A DNA stretch of 64,000 nucleotides from Maylandia zebra. Its lineage: Eukaryota; Chordata; Actinopteri; Cichliformes; Cichlidae. The notes beneath the pieces are model-generated. The model was not told the origin of the DNA. It worked only from the letters and a program-made list of their open reading frames with translations, and made no database searches. Below, piece by piece: positions 46,801 through 58,794 of this stretch (positions are counted from its first letter, which is position 1; every line of letters starts with the position of its first letter). Both the position numbers and the translations under genes were made by a program. The DNA lies in the NCBI RefSeq assembly GCF_041146795.1, contig NC_135174.1:19958878-20022877 (forward strand), given 5' to 3'.

Positions 46801-48985
46801 TTTTATTAACGATTTTTACCTGATTACCACTTTGTCCACCTCCTCCCCTCACTATGCATGCACCTTGTTCAACCAGTAGGAGTCAGCAGTGCAGTGACAA
46901 AGAGCACCCGATAGATATATCAAAAGAGCTGGATATTCTAAGATGGCACCCAGCTATTCACCCCATAGCAAGTTAAGTCTAGTTTTAGAAGAGGCACAAT
47001 TTAGCAGCTGTATCTTTGGTAATGATTATGCAGGGAAGAAAGTCATCTTTTGTTAGGGAACATCACACGATGTCACCAATATACCACCACAGTCTGTCAT
47101 TGTTCCTGCAGTTGCTTCTGAATTGTTTATTTTAGGGATGCAACTGCTGTGCAATTCTCGGATGATATTAACATTTAAAGCATTTTAGTCGATTCCAATA
47201 TTTTTTTGTAGTATTCCTTTTCCTTTAAATAACTGAACAGTTTTAAAAGCTGTCAGCTCGTCACACCAGGTTCAAACAATTAGTCAGTGCAAAACTGAAT
47301 TAATGCAGCAGTTAGCTGTCCGACACTGACTATCATTTTATATTGGTGAACAAGGCCAATGCCAATCTCTTGATCAGTTTTTCATAAAGAATTTATCAGA
47401 ATTTAAATGTAGAATTTATGTGCATAAAACCATATAAACTCCTAACAGTCAAAGCCTGGAAGACACAAAATCACTACAAAGCTACGTGGTTGCAAAAAAA
47501 GTTTTTCTTCAGGGGGAAAAATGTTTCACAAGGTTGTAGACGTTCTACAACCTTTAGGCAAGGTCCACATGGCCAAGCTTTAGTTGCATTAGCTGGCTGG
47601 ACACACACTAAAATAGGATAAGATAAAGATAAAGGGTATAAAAAAACGCTGTTATCAACATTTTTGGGTAACCCAGTCTTTCTTCATCAGGCTTTGTGCA
47701 TACAGCTATAAAAGGAACGTTAGCTAATCAAGGACTACCTACTAAACTCGAGCCAAAAAGGTCATGGAGGAATAAAAATAGAGCACTGCTGGCTGAAACA
47801 TTTATTTCGCTGTCTCTCAGTGTGTACCGTTGGCAGCAGCACATGAGAGCTTTCCAACTTTCAGCTTGAGATAACATGATGATGAAGATGTGCTTTTAGG
47901 TATAGTTTTAGTATAGTATAGGCCTAGTCTAGTTATTTACTAAGATAATATGACAACGGAAATAAATGTAATTGTAAATTTCTTGTTTATACACTGAGCT
48001 CTGCTCTAATCAGCTGGTTATGTTTGTAGCCAACAGGGAAATTGAGTTTCAGGTGGACAAACTATGTAAGATCACCACTCATGATTGAAGGGTGTTTCCC
48101 CTTGTCCCTTCTTTTTCCTTATCAGCCAAATAGCAAATATTGGCTGATAGATCGGCGGTTGATATATTGGTCGGGTTGTTCAATAGATCAATACGTTTTC
48201 AAAGCTCAGAATTGCTGGCTGCAGTATTAGTTAAAAAAGGACCTATGTGCTACTGCGTCTTTACTCTCTAGTTGTGTGGTATTACCATGGTTTGGCTGAA
48301 GCAGGTTTGCATCTAGGGAATATCATCAGGAGAAGAATGAAACCGAACTTATAAACATTAGAATTCTGGTTTGACAGCCTTTTTTTTTCCCTTTTATTTT
48401 GGTTTGTAGTACACCTCATAAGCAGGCAAACACCGACAAAGCTCAGAGACGATCTGAAAAGTGGGTGAGGTGGGATTATAAATACTGCAGGGAATGATTA
48501 GAGAATGGAAAGGAGGGAAGCGCGGCTCAGGTGACTTTACAGGTGGGAAAAGCAGACAGGTGGGAGCAGCAGTAATGACATCACAGCCAGTGGTATCGAA
48601 CCACCCAAAACCTGTGACAACACCACAGGCTACCTGTAAACACAGATCCCAGCAGTGAAACAGTTGAAGAATCTTCTTTTTCTTTTAAAGACTGAAAACT
48701 GAAAACATGGAACGCGTTGCAAAGACGGCTTTTGACTGAAATCCAGTTTTACATGTTTTTTTAATCGTTCATTCCTGTTTCCTGTGCTTTGCAGGTGAGG
48801 GATTTCACAACTATCACCACACGTTCCCATATGACTATGCAACCAGCGAGTTTGGCTGCAAGTTGAACCTTACCACTTGTTTCATCGACTTCATGTGTTT
48901 CTTGGGCCTGGCCAAAGACTGCAAGAAGGTGTCCCGTGAGCTAGTCCTGGCCCGGATACAGCGCACCGGAGACCGCAGTGGCTAA
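43900..48985 (+). CDS. SCD: SCD, stearoyl-CoA (delta-9) desaturase
   Basis: ER-membrane diiron enzyme that puts a cis double bond at carbon 9 of palmitoyl- and stearoyl-CoA, using cytochrome b5 and O2. Coding exons: 43900-44137, 44990-45120, 45274-45479, 45830-46062, 48795-48985, giving 332 residues in one frame (human 359, the difference being in the N-terminal tail). All three histidine boxes are present: HRLWSH, HRVHH and HNYHH. Four hydrophobic stretches match the family, for example VILMTLLHIGALYGVFVV and LSVLVMCFIIPTIVPWYL. Further conserved words are ALGVTAGAHRLWSHRSYKA, FFSHIGWLLVRKHPDV and LVLNATWLVNSAAHMWGNRP. Intron 2 has a GC donor (CAG|GCAAGC, 45121). Intron 4 (2.7 kb) contains a LINE tail. 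Fish have more than one SCD paralog; linkage to SEC31B does not by itself decide which this is. Confidence 0.97.
46390..46690 (+). repeat. LINE-type 3' tail in SCD intron 4
   Basis: Contains ggaggtttcctgttaaaagc, tttttccttcccaccgtcgc, aagtgccgtgaggcggctgt and gcgctatataaacgaacttg, ending in ttgaattggactgaattgaa. This is a very widespread teleost repeat tail with (TTGAA)n-like ending, same strand as SCD. Confidence 0.75.
47120..48190. other. SCD intron 4, repeat-like words
   Basis: ttagggatgcaactgctgtg near 47133 and a TATTGGCTGATAGATCGG-like run near 48135-48175 resemble edges of fish miniature transposons. No element can be closed with confidence. Otherwise no gene is seen between the LINE tail and exon 5. 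Confidence 0.3.
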
Positions 48986-51600
48986 GATCGCTAAACTGTG
49001 GTCAGCTTCAAGGCAAAACGACCGATAAGAAGAAATTCCACAGTCCTTTGACAGCTATACATTTCTCATTCTCTGAGGATTAAAGTCAGCTTTATAAGGG
49101 CCTTGACCACATTTTTGCTTGTTTTTGTGGTTTTTGTAGCTGTAACTAAACAAATTATTCAAGATGAAAAGAAAAAAGATGTTTCAGATTTGAATTAGAT
49201 GCATTTTAAAAGTCACCTCCATTTTCCGCTGTTTTGCCACTTTTGGTGTGCATTCTTCATGCAAGATCAGTTATGTAGCCGATCATTTTTATGTAAGTAT
49301 GAATTAATTATTCTTCAAAACTGACAAGGAGTGGAGCACTTAAATATGGAGTAACATTTTAACTGTTAAGGTACATTACTGCTTCAAGAGTGTTGCCTTT
49401 ATTGTAGTTTACAACAAGTTTTCAACTGTTCTCATAAATAGATTTAATTTCTGAGCAGTTTAGATTTGAAATGAAGAGGTGAGAGGTCATGTTTGTTTTG
49501 CTTTTTGCAAAAAAAAAAAATAAATAAAATGCTTGCTTTAATGAAATATGAGAGAATACTGAGGGAACCCAGACCTTCTTATTAGCCTGAGCATTCTGAC
49601 AACCAGTAGGCCAAAGCTTTACACAACCTGCAGGGTGCAACACTGTGGTTGCTTTTAGCAGAAATCTACACTGGATATCTATTGAGAAAAGTTCAAGCAC
49701 TTTGAAAAAGATTAGCTGTGCGATAATTGGACGGAGTTTTCTCGCGATAATATAGGGAATTTGTTTAACATTAGAATGAAACTGCCGCTTAGCGTAAGCA
49801 GTTAATGAGAATTGTAACTTTACCTTAGAAAGATAAAAAATTTCACTGAGTTTTTGGGTGCTGGATGAATATATCATTAGTGCCAAGAGCGTGTCAAATG
49901 ACAACATTTTTACAACCATCTCTGTGGTCCACTAGAGCACACTAAGTCGCCTCTTTGCATAACATGATTGTTGGAGTTGTTTTTTTTTAACATTGTGGCA
50001 TGAGCGGCTTTTTGCTTAACTGATTTTATCCAACTTGTGTGACTATTTTGTCCTTAAACATCTGCAGCATAGAGCTCCCTGATAGGTGTAGCAGCCAGTC
50101 ATGTGGCAGTTCTGGCGTTACAAAACAACATGTCACCCATGCATGGCGATATACTGTAGTAGGTGTTGTAGTGAGGTGTTGTGTCGGTGACTGTGAAGGC
50201 AGAACTGCGTCTATTTTTGTAACGTGCTGTGGAGCTGCATCGCTTTGGATCATCAGAACCGTTGGCGCCGCGTTGATTTCCGAACAGGGTCTGGTTTCCC
50301 TTTGATGTGCTACAAAGGTCGTTATTTCAGAATTTTAGGTGCATCAGTGTTCATGTTAATCTTTGATTCTGATGTGTGGAATGCGTAGATTATTTATGTG
50401 TTTAATTGTTTTTTCTTTCTTATCGACTTTCAAAAAAAAAAGCAAAAGAAAATATTGTTCGAACCTGATAAAAATATTTCTGCATTCCAATATTTGGCTG
50501 ACAGCCTTGTAAAAATATATCTTTAAAAAAAATCTGAAAACTGGAGCAATTGTTCATTTGTTCTTAAGAGTCAGGATCAACCTAATGCCTTATGACTTGC
50601 ATCCATTCCTTCGCTTCCTGTCAGTTGAGTCAAAAATGCTCGAGTACCGCAAAACAAATTTGACTTCTGAGTTCCGTGTTTACACTGAGTGGAACATTGT
50701 TTTTCTCCTAAAATCATGTTTAATTTTAGGCAAACGTAGCATGGCAACACTGAGGAAATGTACATGCAAACGGAGGATAGGATTTAAGCGTAAAAGAGTC
50801 CGGTACAAAATGAAAAGCTGGCGAGAATGTTACATCGTGAGGTTTAAAGCTGCAGTGCGAAACTTTTGCTTCCCTTTTATGGCCGTGAGAGCAGTTGTGG
50901 CGATCTGTGTTGCCCTAGCCGTTGATCACTTCTTCCTTTTTTTGAGATTGTGATCCTGCCCATGAACGCATTGGCTTTCATAGGGTTTTCCACCATTGCT
51001 TTGTCATTGTAGCTATGCCATGGGTGGTGAAAGCCGAAAGCAGGCAGACCAGCAGTAAGACTCCCAGTATAAAATGGAGCACCCATCAATTGCAAAAGTA
51101 TGAAAAAGGAGCTGGGTGGAAGTAGGTTGCTTGTTGTAGAGACGGCAACTGAAAACTGGCTTTAAGATCCATGTATTTGTAAGTTAGATGTATATCAGTG
51201 GATCATCTTGTTTGGGCTTCCTGAGCTAATGCTATATTTGATATTTAATCCTTTAATTTGACTAAACAGATTTATCCATTAGGCTTACCCAGCTCCGTGA
51301 ATGTAAATTAATTACTATCCAAAGGTCTCGCACTTTAGCTTTAACTTGGGCCCTGATAGATGGATGGTGCCAGCTTCTCTCAACTCATCACAGCATCTCG
51401 GCATAAAAACTTAAAACAAAGGTGCTGTCGTGAGGACATCATTAGAGCACTTACCAAAACAGATGGCATTATATACTATTACAACAACGCCGGCTGGCCA
51501 GAGCACCAAAAGCAGCGTTTTCCTAATGAGGAGAGAGAGGGGTCGAGCTGTTTTCAGTCTGATAATGTCTACTGTATTAAAAATCTGAAATAAATTCACA
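48986..51600 (+). other. SCD: Probable long 3' UTR of SCD
   Basis: No separate gene is convincing here. Vertebrate SCD messages usually have long 3' UTRs, and suitable AATAAA signals occur at about 49518-49528 and at 51589-51594. ORFs at 49422-49919 (minus) and 50558-50953 (plus) have no recognisable domains. Confidence 0.5.
51589..51594 (+). terminator. Possible distal SCD polyadenylation signal
   Basis: AATAAA 2.6 kb after the SCD stop codon, followed by TTCACAATATTTTC. Confidence 0.4.
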
Positions 51601-52286
51601 ATATTTTCAATACACTTGTAATTCCATTAACAGTTGTTGCTCATTTATTTCTGTTTTCACTCTCTGTGTCTTTGGGTTTTATGATTCTAAATAAATTTGC
51701 GCTGTGCATGCCAAACATTTAGAGTAGTTCCATGAGACATTTTGGTTTACACATACTTAGTTCTCGCTTTCAGAATGGTTTTGTAGTTGGTGTCAGGAAC
51801 GAAGCTAAATACGCCTGTGATTTCTAAACATTTCCTGGATATTTTGAATTGGTTTTCAAGATTTTAACTCCATAAGGACGTCTTATGGAGTTAAAATGCT
51901 TCTCGTTGTTGTTACTGCTGTCTTCTATCTTGAAATCCTTCACTAAAGTAACAGAGAAATAATAAGTAACACCTTAAGCACTCATTGAAGAGATTTAGTC
52001 TCAGCGATATAGATTTAACCTCGAAAGTGAGTAATTGGTGATCTCCTCTCTTTCACGTCATGGTAAAATTTATATTTTGGGATTTGTAAGATTACCAGAA
52101 GCCACTGGGCTTTCTGATCTTCATTTAATAGTCAATAAAATAAAATTGATTTATGAGAGGGGGAAATGTATTAGCTACGCCCCAAATGTATAAATCTATC
52201 TTATAATTTATGTTCAAATCTTAAATCTGTCCATTAACTCTTGGAAATGAAGGATTACACATTTAAATGCCTTGTCTGTGTCTACA

Positions 52287-53985
52287 GTTGTGGTCAGAGT
52301 TTTACATCCACTGATCACAGATATGAATGTCATTATAATTTGGGGCTTTTAATAATCTCTTTCGAATGATTTCATTTTCCAGGGTGGAATTATTGTACAG
52401 CATATATTTTAGTGACTTTATAAATTAAGAATTGGGTGGACAAATTTGAATTTATTTTGGATTTTCTTTAATCCACATAGTGTTAAAAAATATACATACA
52501 AATATGTACATACACTCATTTAAATCTTAATAAGTGCTGCTAAAGGTGCTTCAGTGTTGCTCAACTTGACAAGGCCAGGGTTTATTGCTTTCTCATTAGT
52601 AGTTTCTCTTAAAAATTATTTGTTTGACAGCACTCATTGGATCGACTAACAATCAGAACAATGAAAGCCCAAGACTGTCAGGATCTAAGAAATAGAACTG
52701 AACATTTACACAAGTTGGAAAGGTGTCTTCAAACAACTATATGTAAATACAAGTTATTCACATGTGTCACCACTGCCAAGGTGTATACCAGGGGTGGGGG
52801 CCTCAAGGGTCAGTGTCCTGCATGTTTTAGATGTGTCCTTGATCCAACACAGCTGATTTAAATGACCTCCTCAATGTGTCCTGAAGTTCTCCAGAGGCTG
52901 GTAATGAACTAATCATGTGATTCATGTGTGCTGACCCAGGGTGAGATCTAAAACCTGCAGTACACTCCAGGCCTTGAGGGCCTGGAGTGTACCCCTGGTC
53001 TAAACTCTTGCGCTCAGATGAAAGAAAATTGGGTAGGATGTTCAGGGACAATCTAGGAACCACCAAGGCTCAAGCCTGCTGTGAGATGGAAACTGCTTTA
53101 ACATCAGTGCGACTGTCCACAGTAAAGCCAGTTTTATATGGCCATGAACTGCAAGGGTGCTGACCAAAAAGGAAGTCTCTCTTTCAAAATTGAGAGGTTC
53201 AAACTCAACTGAAATTTTCAGATGCCCACATGAACGAGCAAAATGCCTTATGGAGAAAGGTTTTATGGTCAGACAAGACAAAAATTAAGCTATTTAGCCA
53301 TAGCGACGAGATATGTTTGGATGAGTAAACGTGAGGCTTTCACACCTAAGACCAGTGTACCAGCTATCAAGCATGGTGGTGGTAGCATCACGCTCTGGGC
53401 TGTTTTGCTATAAAGGTACATCGCACAAAGTGGAGAGAATAATGACAAGCAGGATTAACTTAAAATTTATCAACGTCACCTCAAATTAACAGCTAGATAG
53501 TTGAAACTTGAGACCAAACACAAATCAAAACTGATTTTGGCAAGCATGCTAACTTTAATCTTCTGGAATGGCCTTCCCAAAGCTCCGACCTTGTGGTCTA
53601 CACTTAAAAGCCAGATCTGTTGAAGAAAACCAACGAATTTAAAAGACCACTACCAATTCTGCCAAGACATTTAGTCAAATATGCAGCTAGGATTATATAA
53701 GAAACTGGTAGAGGGCTACCAAAAGTGTCTGGTCACGGTGCAGTTTGCAGACATTTAGCCAGATCCTAGTGGGGTGTATGTATACTTTTGACCCTGTGGA
53801 TTAGAGAAAATCCAAAGGAAATTCAAACTTGTTCACCCAATTATTGTTTTTTAAGTCAATAAAGACATATGCTATACAACCACTACACCTTAGAAAATTA
53901 ACTGTTCAAATAAACATTTAAAAGCTCAAATACAAGGACATTCATGCCCATTATGAGTGTATTGACCCTTCTGACCACATCTGTA
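52287..53985 (+). mobile_element. Decayed Tc1/mariner element (family D) with long inverted repeats
   Basis: The left arm starts cagttgtggtcagagtttta and the right arm, reversed, starts cagatgtggtcagaaggg. The arms pair over roughly 215 bp (52287-52505 and 53765-53985) with many substitutions. Between them the plus strand carries a broken transposase, recognisable around 53262-53410 by words that would encode WSDKTKI and by aagcatggtggtggtagcat. A hAT miniature interrupts it at 52789. Insertion followed by decay implies an old copy. Confidence 0.82.
52781..53005. mobile_element. Non-autonomous hAT element nested in the Tc1 element
   Basis: 209 bp (52789-52997) starting CAGGGGTGGGGGCC and ending with the reverse complement of CAGGGGTACACTCC. 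The flanking octamers GTGTATAC (52781-52788) and GTCTAAAC (52998-53005) agree at 6 of 8 bases, as expected of an aged hAT target duplication. A small palindrome, ccaggccttgagggcctgg, lies at the right end. Confidence 0.75.
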
Positions 53986-56580
53986 CATCAACTTCATTTT
54001 GAGTTTAAAATATGTCGAAATGAAGGTTTTTGACATCGCAGTGTTAAATTGTCTCCAGTGATATCATACTCCATAACCCTAACCAAGTGCGAGTGTCTGT
54101 GAAGAAGCCAGCTGGAATGGTTTGGGGAATGGCATGTTCCTGGTTGCCTTTGGGCTTCTGTGGCAAAGAACTCATCCAGTGTGCTGCTGGCATAAGTGAT
54201 CAAGTCAAATATAACCTCTGCCTGATTTCCACAGTCCAGAGAGGAATGTAGGACCAGTGCGGTCACAAGAGACCAGTTTAACATGTCAGACTGTACTAGG
54301 TTAAGGAGTATGTGTCTCAAAAGAGTGATTCCAAAATCTAATCATGCAATTTTATGCATTTTTTTTTTGTCTTTGTTCTTTATTTGCTCTGTAAGTGAAG
54401 GGTTGGAACCTCTTAAGTGTCATTATGTTGTTTGTGTATTAATGCCACATGACATTATGGAAAAAGTCTAATAAAATGTTGAAGTTTTACAGTCTTTATT
54501 TGATTATTTTGTTTTTTCCACCATCTTCCATTCCTGATTTAGAAGCATGAATTGCAAACCAGCCCCTGCTCATTTCGATCCTCAGATGGACCGGCCAAAG
54601 GGACACGAGTAAAAGACCTGCATTTCCAATTTTGCCCGTAATTTTTTCTTATCATCACAGCGTGGACAGACAGGAGGCAGACTGGGTGAATAAAAAGCAA
54701 TCTGTTTATTCTGGCTATTGTACAAAAAGTCTAAAGCAAAGTTCATAAATAAAGTGGTGAAATCCAATGACACACAAGTGCACACAACCAGAAACACACA
54801 AGGGAGGTTAGCAGACACAAAGGCAAACACTGATGGGAAGACAACGCTTATATTTTCATACACATGAGGGTAATTAGCAGAAGTGGATGCGGGTGATAGT
54901 AATTGAAGACAAATGAGGCAGTAGAAGCCAAACTAAACACAAGTCACTAGAGACGAGTAACTACCAAAATAAGACAGGAATAAATACAAATACAGACAGT
55001 AGCTTCAAACTAAAGGGAAGCAAAACAAAACACAAGGAATTAGACAGGACTGACTGAAAACTAACAGACTAGGAACAAAAACTAAAAGCTAAATCAAAAG
55101 AATGGTCACAGCGACAAACTAACAAACACTATATATATATATTTATATGTGTGTGTGTGTGTGTTTAAAATAACAAATAGCTATTTAATTCAGATGATAT
55201 AATGAAAATGCAAGTGCATTCACCTCTTACATATAAAAAGAGAGACAATGCATTGTCACAGACACTGGAAATACTGAACATTGTTGTGCCATATACTTAA
55301 TACTGTCTGATTATATTTTCTATTAATGTGTCTCTGTAACATAACAATAGTTAAGAAAAACAGAGTAAAATAAAAGCATATTTTTCCTCTGAAAAGCACA
55401 ATGACAGAATTATAATTGTTGGTAGACAGGGTTTGAACTAGTTTGTGTTTGCAGATAGGGATTATGTGTTTTTTCTTCTTAACAGTATGCAAAGAATATA
55501 TTTTTAAATGGGACTGGGAGAGGACTAAAGTAGTGTAACTTCGAAATCCCAGTTGAGTGGCGTCTGGAGGCATCATAATTTTATTAACTATGAATCCATG
55601 TCATCGTCCTGCATGACTGCATCCACTCGAGTCAGCCCATTGCAGCTCTACTAAAATCTGAACCTAAGTTACCAGTGAAGGCTCAGCACGTCATGACTCA
55701 GCACGCTTCTGTGGTGTGATGTGGGGTGGTTTAAATTGCACGATATTACTGTCACACTATCCTGACATGACCGAGGTTACTCCAGTACAAATTCCCAAAA
55801 CATTCACACCACGCACGTCCCGCAGCATCTGACTGAGAGCGACCAATCAGAGGGCGTGATCTTGACTTCTGATCCCTGTGGCCCCATAGAGGAAGGGCGG
55901 GTGAAACACCTGTGCCAACTTGCAAACTTACTGACACTGAACACTCGCGGATTGCAGTGAATTTTAATGAGTTGTGTAACGCTCCTCTAAGTGTGCAAAT
56001 TGGGTCAGATAACAAACAAACAGGGGGAAAAAACCCCAAATCGTTAAGTGCAGACTTTGATGCATTCACGTGCTTTGTTGCAAACAGGAAAACGGATCAA
56101 CATCTAAAATAGTTTACCTGAGGGCACTGATGCGGGAAGCACCATGATAAACACCCATATTTACCTTCAGTAGAGCAGCTTGACTACGCTACACAGAGCC
56201 CTCTGCTGTTCATAGTGAAAATTGCTTAGATAACCAAGATAACAATAGCACACTGTGAAAACAACTGCTTCTAAGATGTAAAAGCAGCAAACTTTTAAAT
56301 ATTTGCTCTCATTGTTCTCTTCCAAAGTGGGATAATATATATTGAAATAGTGAATAACACTTTGAACTGTTTAGTTTTTGTGTAAATGTTGGTATGACAA
56401 CACATTTTGATGGTTGTTTTCAATTTAACAGTGAGCATCAGAGGAAGAACCAGTTTTCAACTTTAAAAGTCATGTATACACAATACACAACATGACTTAA
56501 TACATGAAGCAATACAAGAAGCTGTGGAGCACCTTTTTATTTATTTTTTAATAAAAAAAAAATTGTTTTTTTTATTGCAC
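53986..56580. other. Intergenic DNA between SCD and SEC31B, no gene recognised
   Basis: An unrecognised 108-residue minus ORF occupies 53994-54320. The block 54640-55110 is A-rich on the plus strand with repeat-like wording (aataaaaagcaatctgttta, then runs of aaac) and may be an unclassified repeat. A TA/TG microsatellite follows (55130-55165). No trace of WNT8B, which stands between SCD and SEC31B in human, was seen. Confidence 0.5.
55130..55165. repeat. (TA)n(TG)n microsatellite
   Basis: About 7 TA units, a short break, then about 9 TG units. Confidence 0.92.
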
Positions 56581-56589
56581 GAGTAAAGG

Positions 56590-56950
56590 ACTCAGACACT
56601 ATATTGGCAGCACTACTCCCTCACACTAAGAAGTCTTTTGGTTTGAATCCCGTCTCTGGTTTCCGTGTGGGGTTTGCATATTCTCTTTCTCTGTGCGCTC
56701 AGTCTGGGTACTCTGGCATCCTACTATTGTGCAAAGACATTCATGAGGTGAGGTTAATTGATTTTAAATTGGCTGTAGTTGTGAATGTGAGCGTGAGTAG
56801 CTGTCTGTCCCTGTAAGTGTTAGCCCTGCAATGGATTGGTGACCTGTCCGAGGTGAACCCTGCTTTTTGTCCAATGACAGCTGGGATAGGTTTCAGCCGG
56901 CCTGTGACTGTGGATACTTTGAATAAGATAGATGGAGTGAGGAGATCACC
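56590..56950 (+). repeat. tRNA-derived SINE-like element with L2-type tail
   Basis: Contains the B-box-like ggtttgaatcccgtctctgg, then gtgtggggtttgcatattct, ctgtagttgtgaatgtgagc, gcaatggattggtgacctgt and acagctgggataggtttcag, ending near gataagatggatg-like sequence. This word order is common to a very abundant fish repeat. Fragments of it also occur at 23.9 kb and 36.9 kb. Confidence 0.72.
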
Positions 56951-57039
56951 GATTAAAGAGATCAGAGTTCAACTGTTTTGCTAAACCACAATGTCATTGC
57001 CTTATTAGACGTAGGTACCAGTGACATTGTGATCTCTAG

Positions 57040-57480
57040 TGACAGTATGGAAGAGAGGTTTATATACTTAGCATCAACCCTCCAAAGCAATGAAGTGTGT
57101 GCAAGAGAATGCAGACAAGGTGGACTGGGTGGAGATGAGTATTAAAGGTAATTTGCAGCAGAAGGACAGCAGCAAGAGTGAAAGGAAAGCTTTACAAGAT
57201 AGTAGAATGATGAGCTATGGAGAATGGTTTGGAGAAAGGAGGCAGAGCTGAAGATGTTAAAGATGTTCACTGGGGGTGATGAGGAGAGACAGCTCCGGTT
57301 TAAGAGTTTGGAGGCAAAGAGGGATAGTGGATATACTGGATAAAGGATGTTGAAGCGGGAGCTGGCAGACAATAAGGGAAAAAGAAGACCACACAAGTTC
57401 TTGGATGTAGTGAAGGAAGTCATGCAGAGGGTTGGTGCAACAGGCAAATGACCTCCCTTACAGGGATCACTAGAAAAAGG
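57040..57480 (+). mobile_element. Fragment of an RTE-type LINE (reverse transcriptase 3' end)
   Basis: The words ggaggcagagctgaagatgt, gacagctccggtttaagagt, gtttggaggcaaagagg and gtagtgaaggaagtcatgca follow the order of the C-terminal coding part of fish RTE/Expander-like LINEs. There is no open frame in the sense direction. The 173-residue ORF on the opposite strand is an antisense shadow. Confidence 0.65.
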
Positions 57481-58206
57481 ACAAAAAAATTGTATTGAAT
57501 ATGAACAAGGAGACAGATAATGTTTAGAAACGTGCAACCTTTTAAGTGAAATTTTATTTGAAAAAAGGATACCGAAATGAATAAAGTAAGCAAGATGGAT
57601 TGTATAAATATCTGTGCAACCACAATGGGCACACTGAGGCACTTCACTGCCTTCTGCTGCCACAACACACCAAACTATAAAGTTTTATGTTCAGCTACAA
57701 AACTCTTAAGATCTTTGTTTTGTCAAATCCTTTAAGTCATATCATTATTATGATCTAATCTAAAACTTGTATGATTTAAAAATGGGAACTTTAGGTTATG
57801 AAAGGATAAGATGTGGCCTGGATAAAGAGGAATAGTGTATCTTTAACAGAAGGAGTGGCTAACACAGAGTTCATGTTCAGTTTAACATAAAATTGTGTAC
57901 TTTTGTTTTACAAGCTGCCCCGTGAGCAATAGGGGAAGTAGTTAACATGCATACTGAAGCAAGACTGAGAAAAAAAACAAAACAAAAAAACTTCAGTCGT
58001 TCACACAAGCTATCAGGAAATATTGTACCAGTGCTAATAAAGTGTGGAAGAGGAAATAAAACAGCAAAACTTTACAATCACTCTATGACATTCTTCTGCA
58101 GTACTTTGGCCCAAAAACACACATGGCACAATGAACTGGAAACAATCTATTACAGCAAGTGTAGAGAACAGTAAGATCTATGTTACAGTGTTTAAACGTG
58201 TTGATG

Positions 58207-58226
58207 CTTGTTGTTGTTGTTGTTGT
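58207..58226. repeat. (TTG)n microsatellite
   Basis: About six TTG units. Confidence 0.85.
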
Positions 58227-58315
58227 AAAATTATACACACCGAGTAAAGCGTGTCAGCCTGTTCCTCCCTCACACAAAGAACACCGACAGGGTGGATAGT
58301 AAGTGCAGCCCAGAG

Positions 58316-58321
58316 TTTATT
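58316..58321 (-). terminator. Candidate SEC31B polyadenylation signal
   Basis: AATAAA on the minus strand, about 475 bp after the stop codon. Confidence 0.45.
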
Positions 58322-58794
58322 TTCATGATTTTTAGTCTGACCTTTGGAGATGAGAGTTCCTAGTCAAAGATGTTTGTTTCTAATGCTGAACTGGACTTCT
58401 ATATGCACTGGTGTGCAGTGTAATATGGAATATGAAAATGCACCACTTTGTAAACTACCTCAATTCAGACTTTGCACCACTTGCTTCGTATATTACATCA
58501 ACTCTTGAATGTACACAGAATCACAAATTTTGGAATACATTCAACTTTTTTTTCCTCTTTCTTGTTTTGTAAAATTATCACAGCAACATCGACAACTCTC
58601 TACAAAAACCAACCTCACTGCCCAAATCAGGCAAGTCTTCTGGCAAGGAAACTGTACGGAGTGATGAAGAACACGATCTGTAATATTACCAGCCATTATT
58701 CTCATTATTGACGCAAGTCATCAGGCCAAAAAGAAATAAATACATATACAACAATATGGTAACACTGAAGTCTGGTTGGTGGTGAACCTGGAGG

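Larger units (their letters stand above)
57481..58794 (-). other. Intergenic DNA and probable SEC31B 3' UTR
   Basis: A TTG microsatellite (58207-58226) and a TTTATT at 58316-58321 (AATAAA on the minus strand) lie beyond the SEC31B stop codon at 58795. No other gene is recognised. Confidence 0.55.

Noticed and set aside
49422-49919. 165-residue ORF on the minus strand downstream of SCD
   Set aside because: Antisense to the likely SCD 3' UTR, low-complexity ends, no domain or splice context.
50558-50953. 131-residue ORF on the plus strand downstream of SCD
   Set aside because: No family signature, and the basic and aromatic runs look like chance translation. Most likely 3' UTR.
54640-55110. 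A-rich block considered as a long terminal repeat or other retroelement part
   Set aside because: No paired terminal repeats, target duplications or coding remnants visible; left unclassified.
57142-57663. 173-residue ORF on the minus strand
   Set aside because: It is the opposite strand of an RTE-type LINE fragment; serine-rich wording arises from the antisense reading.
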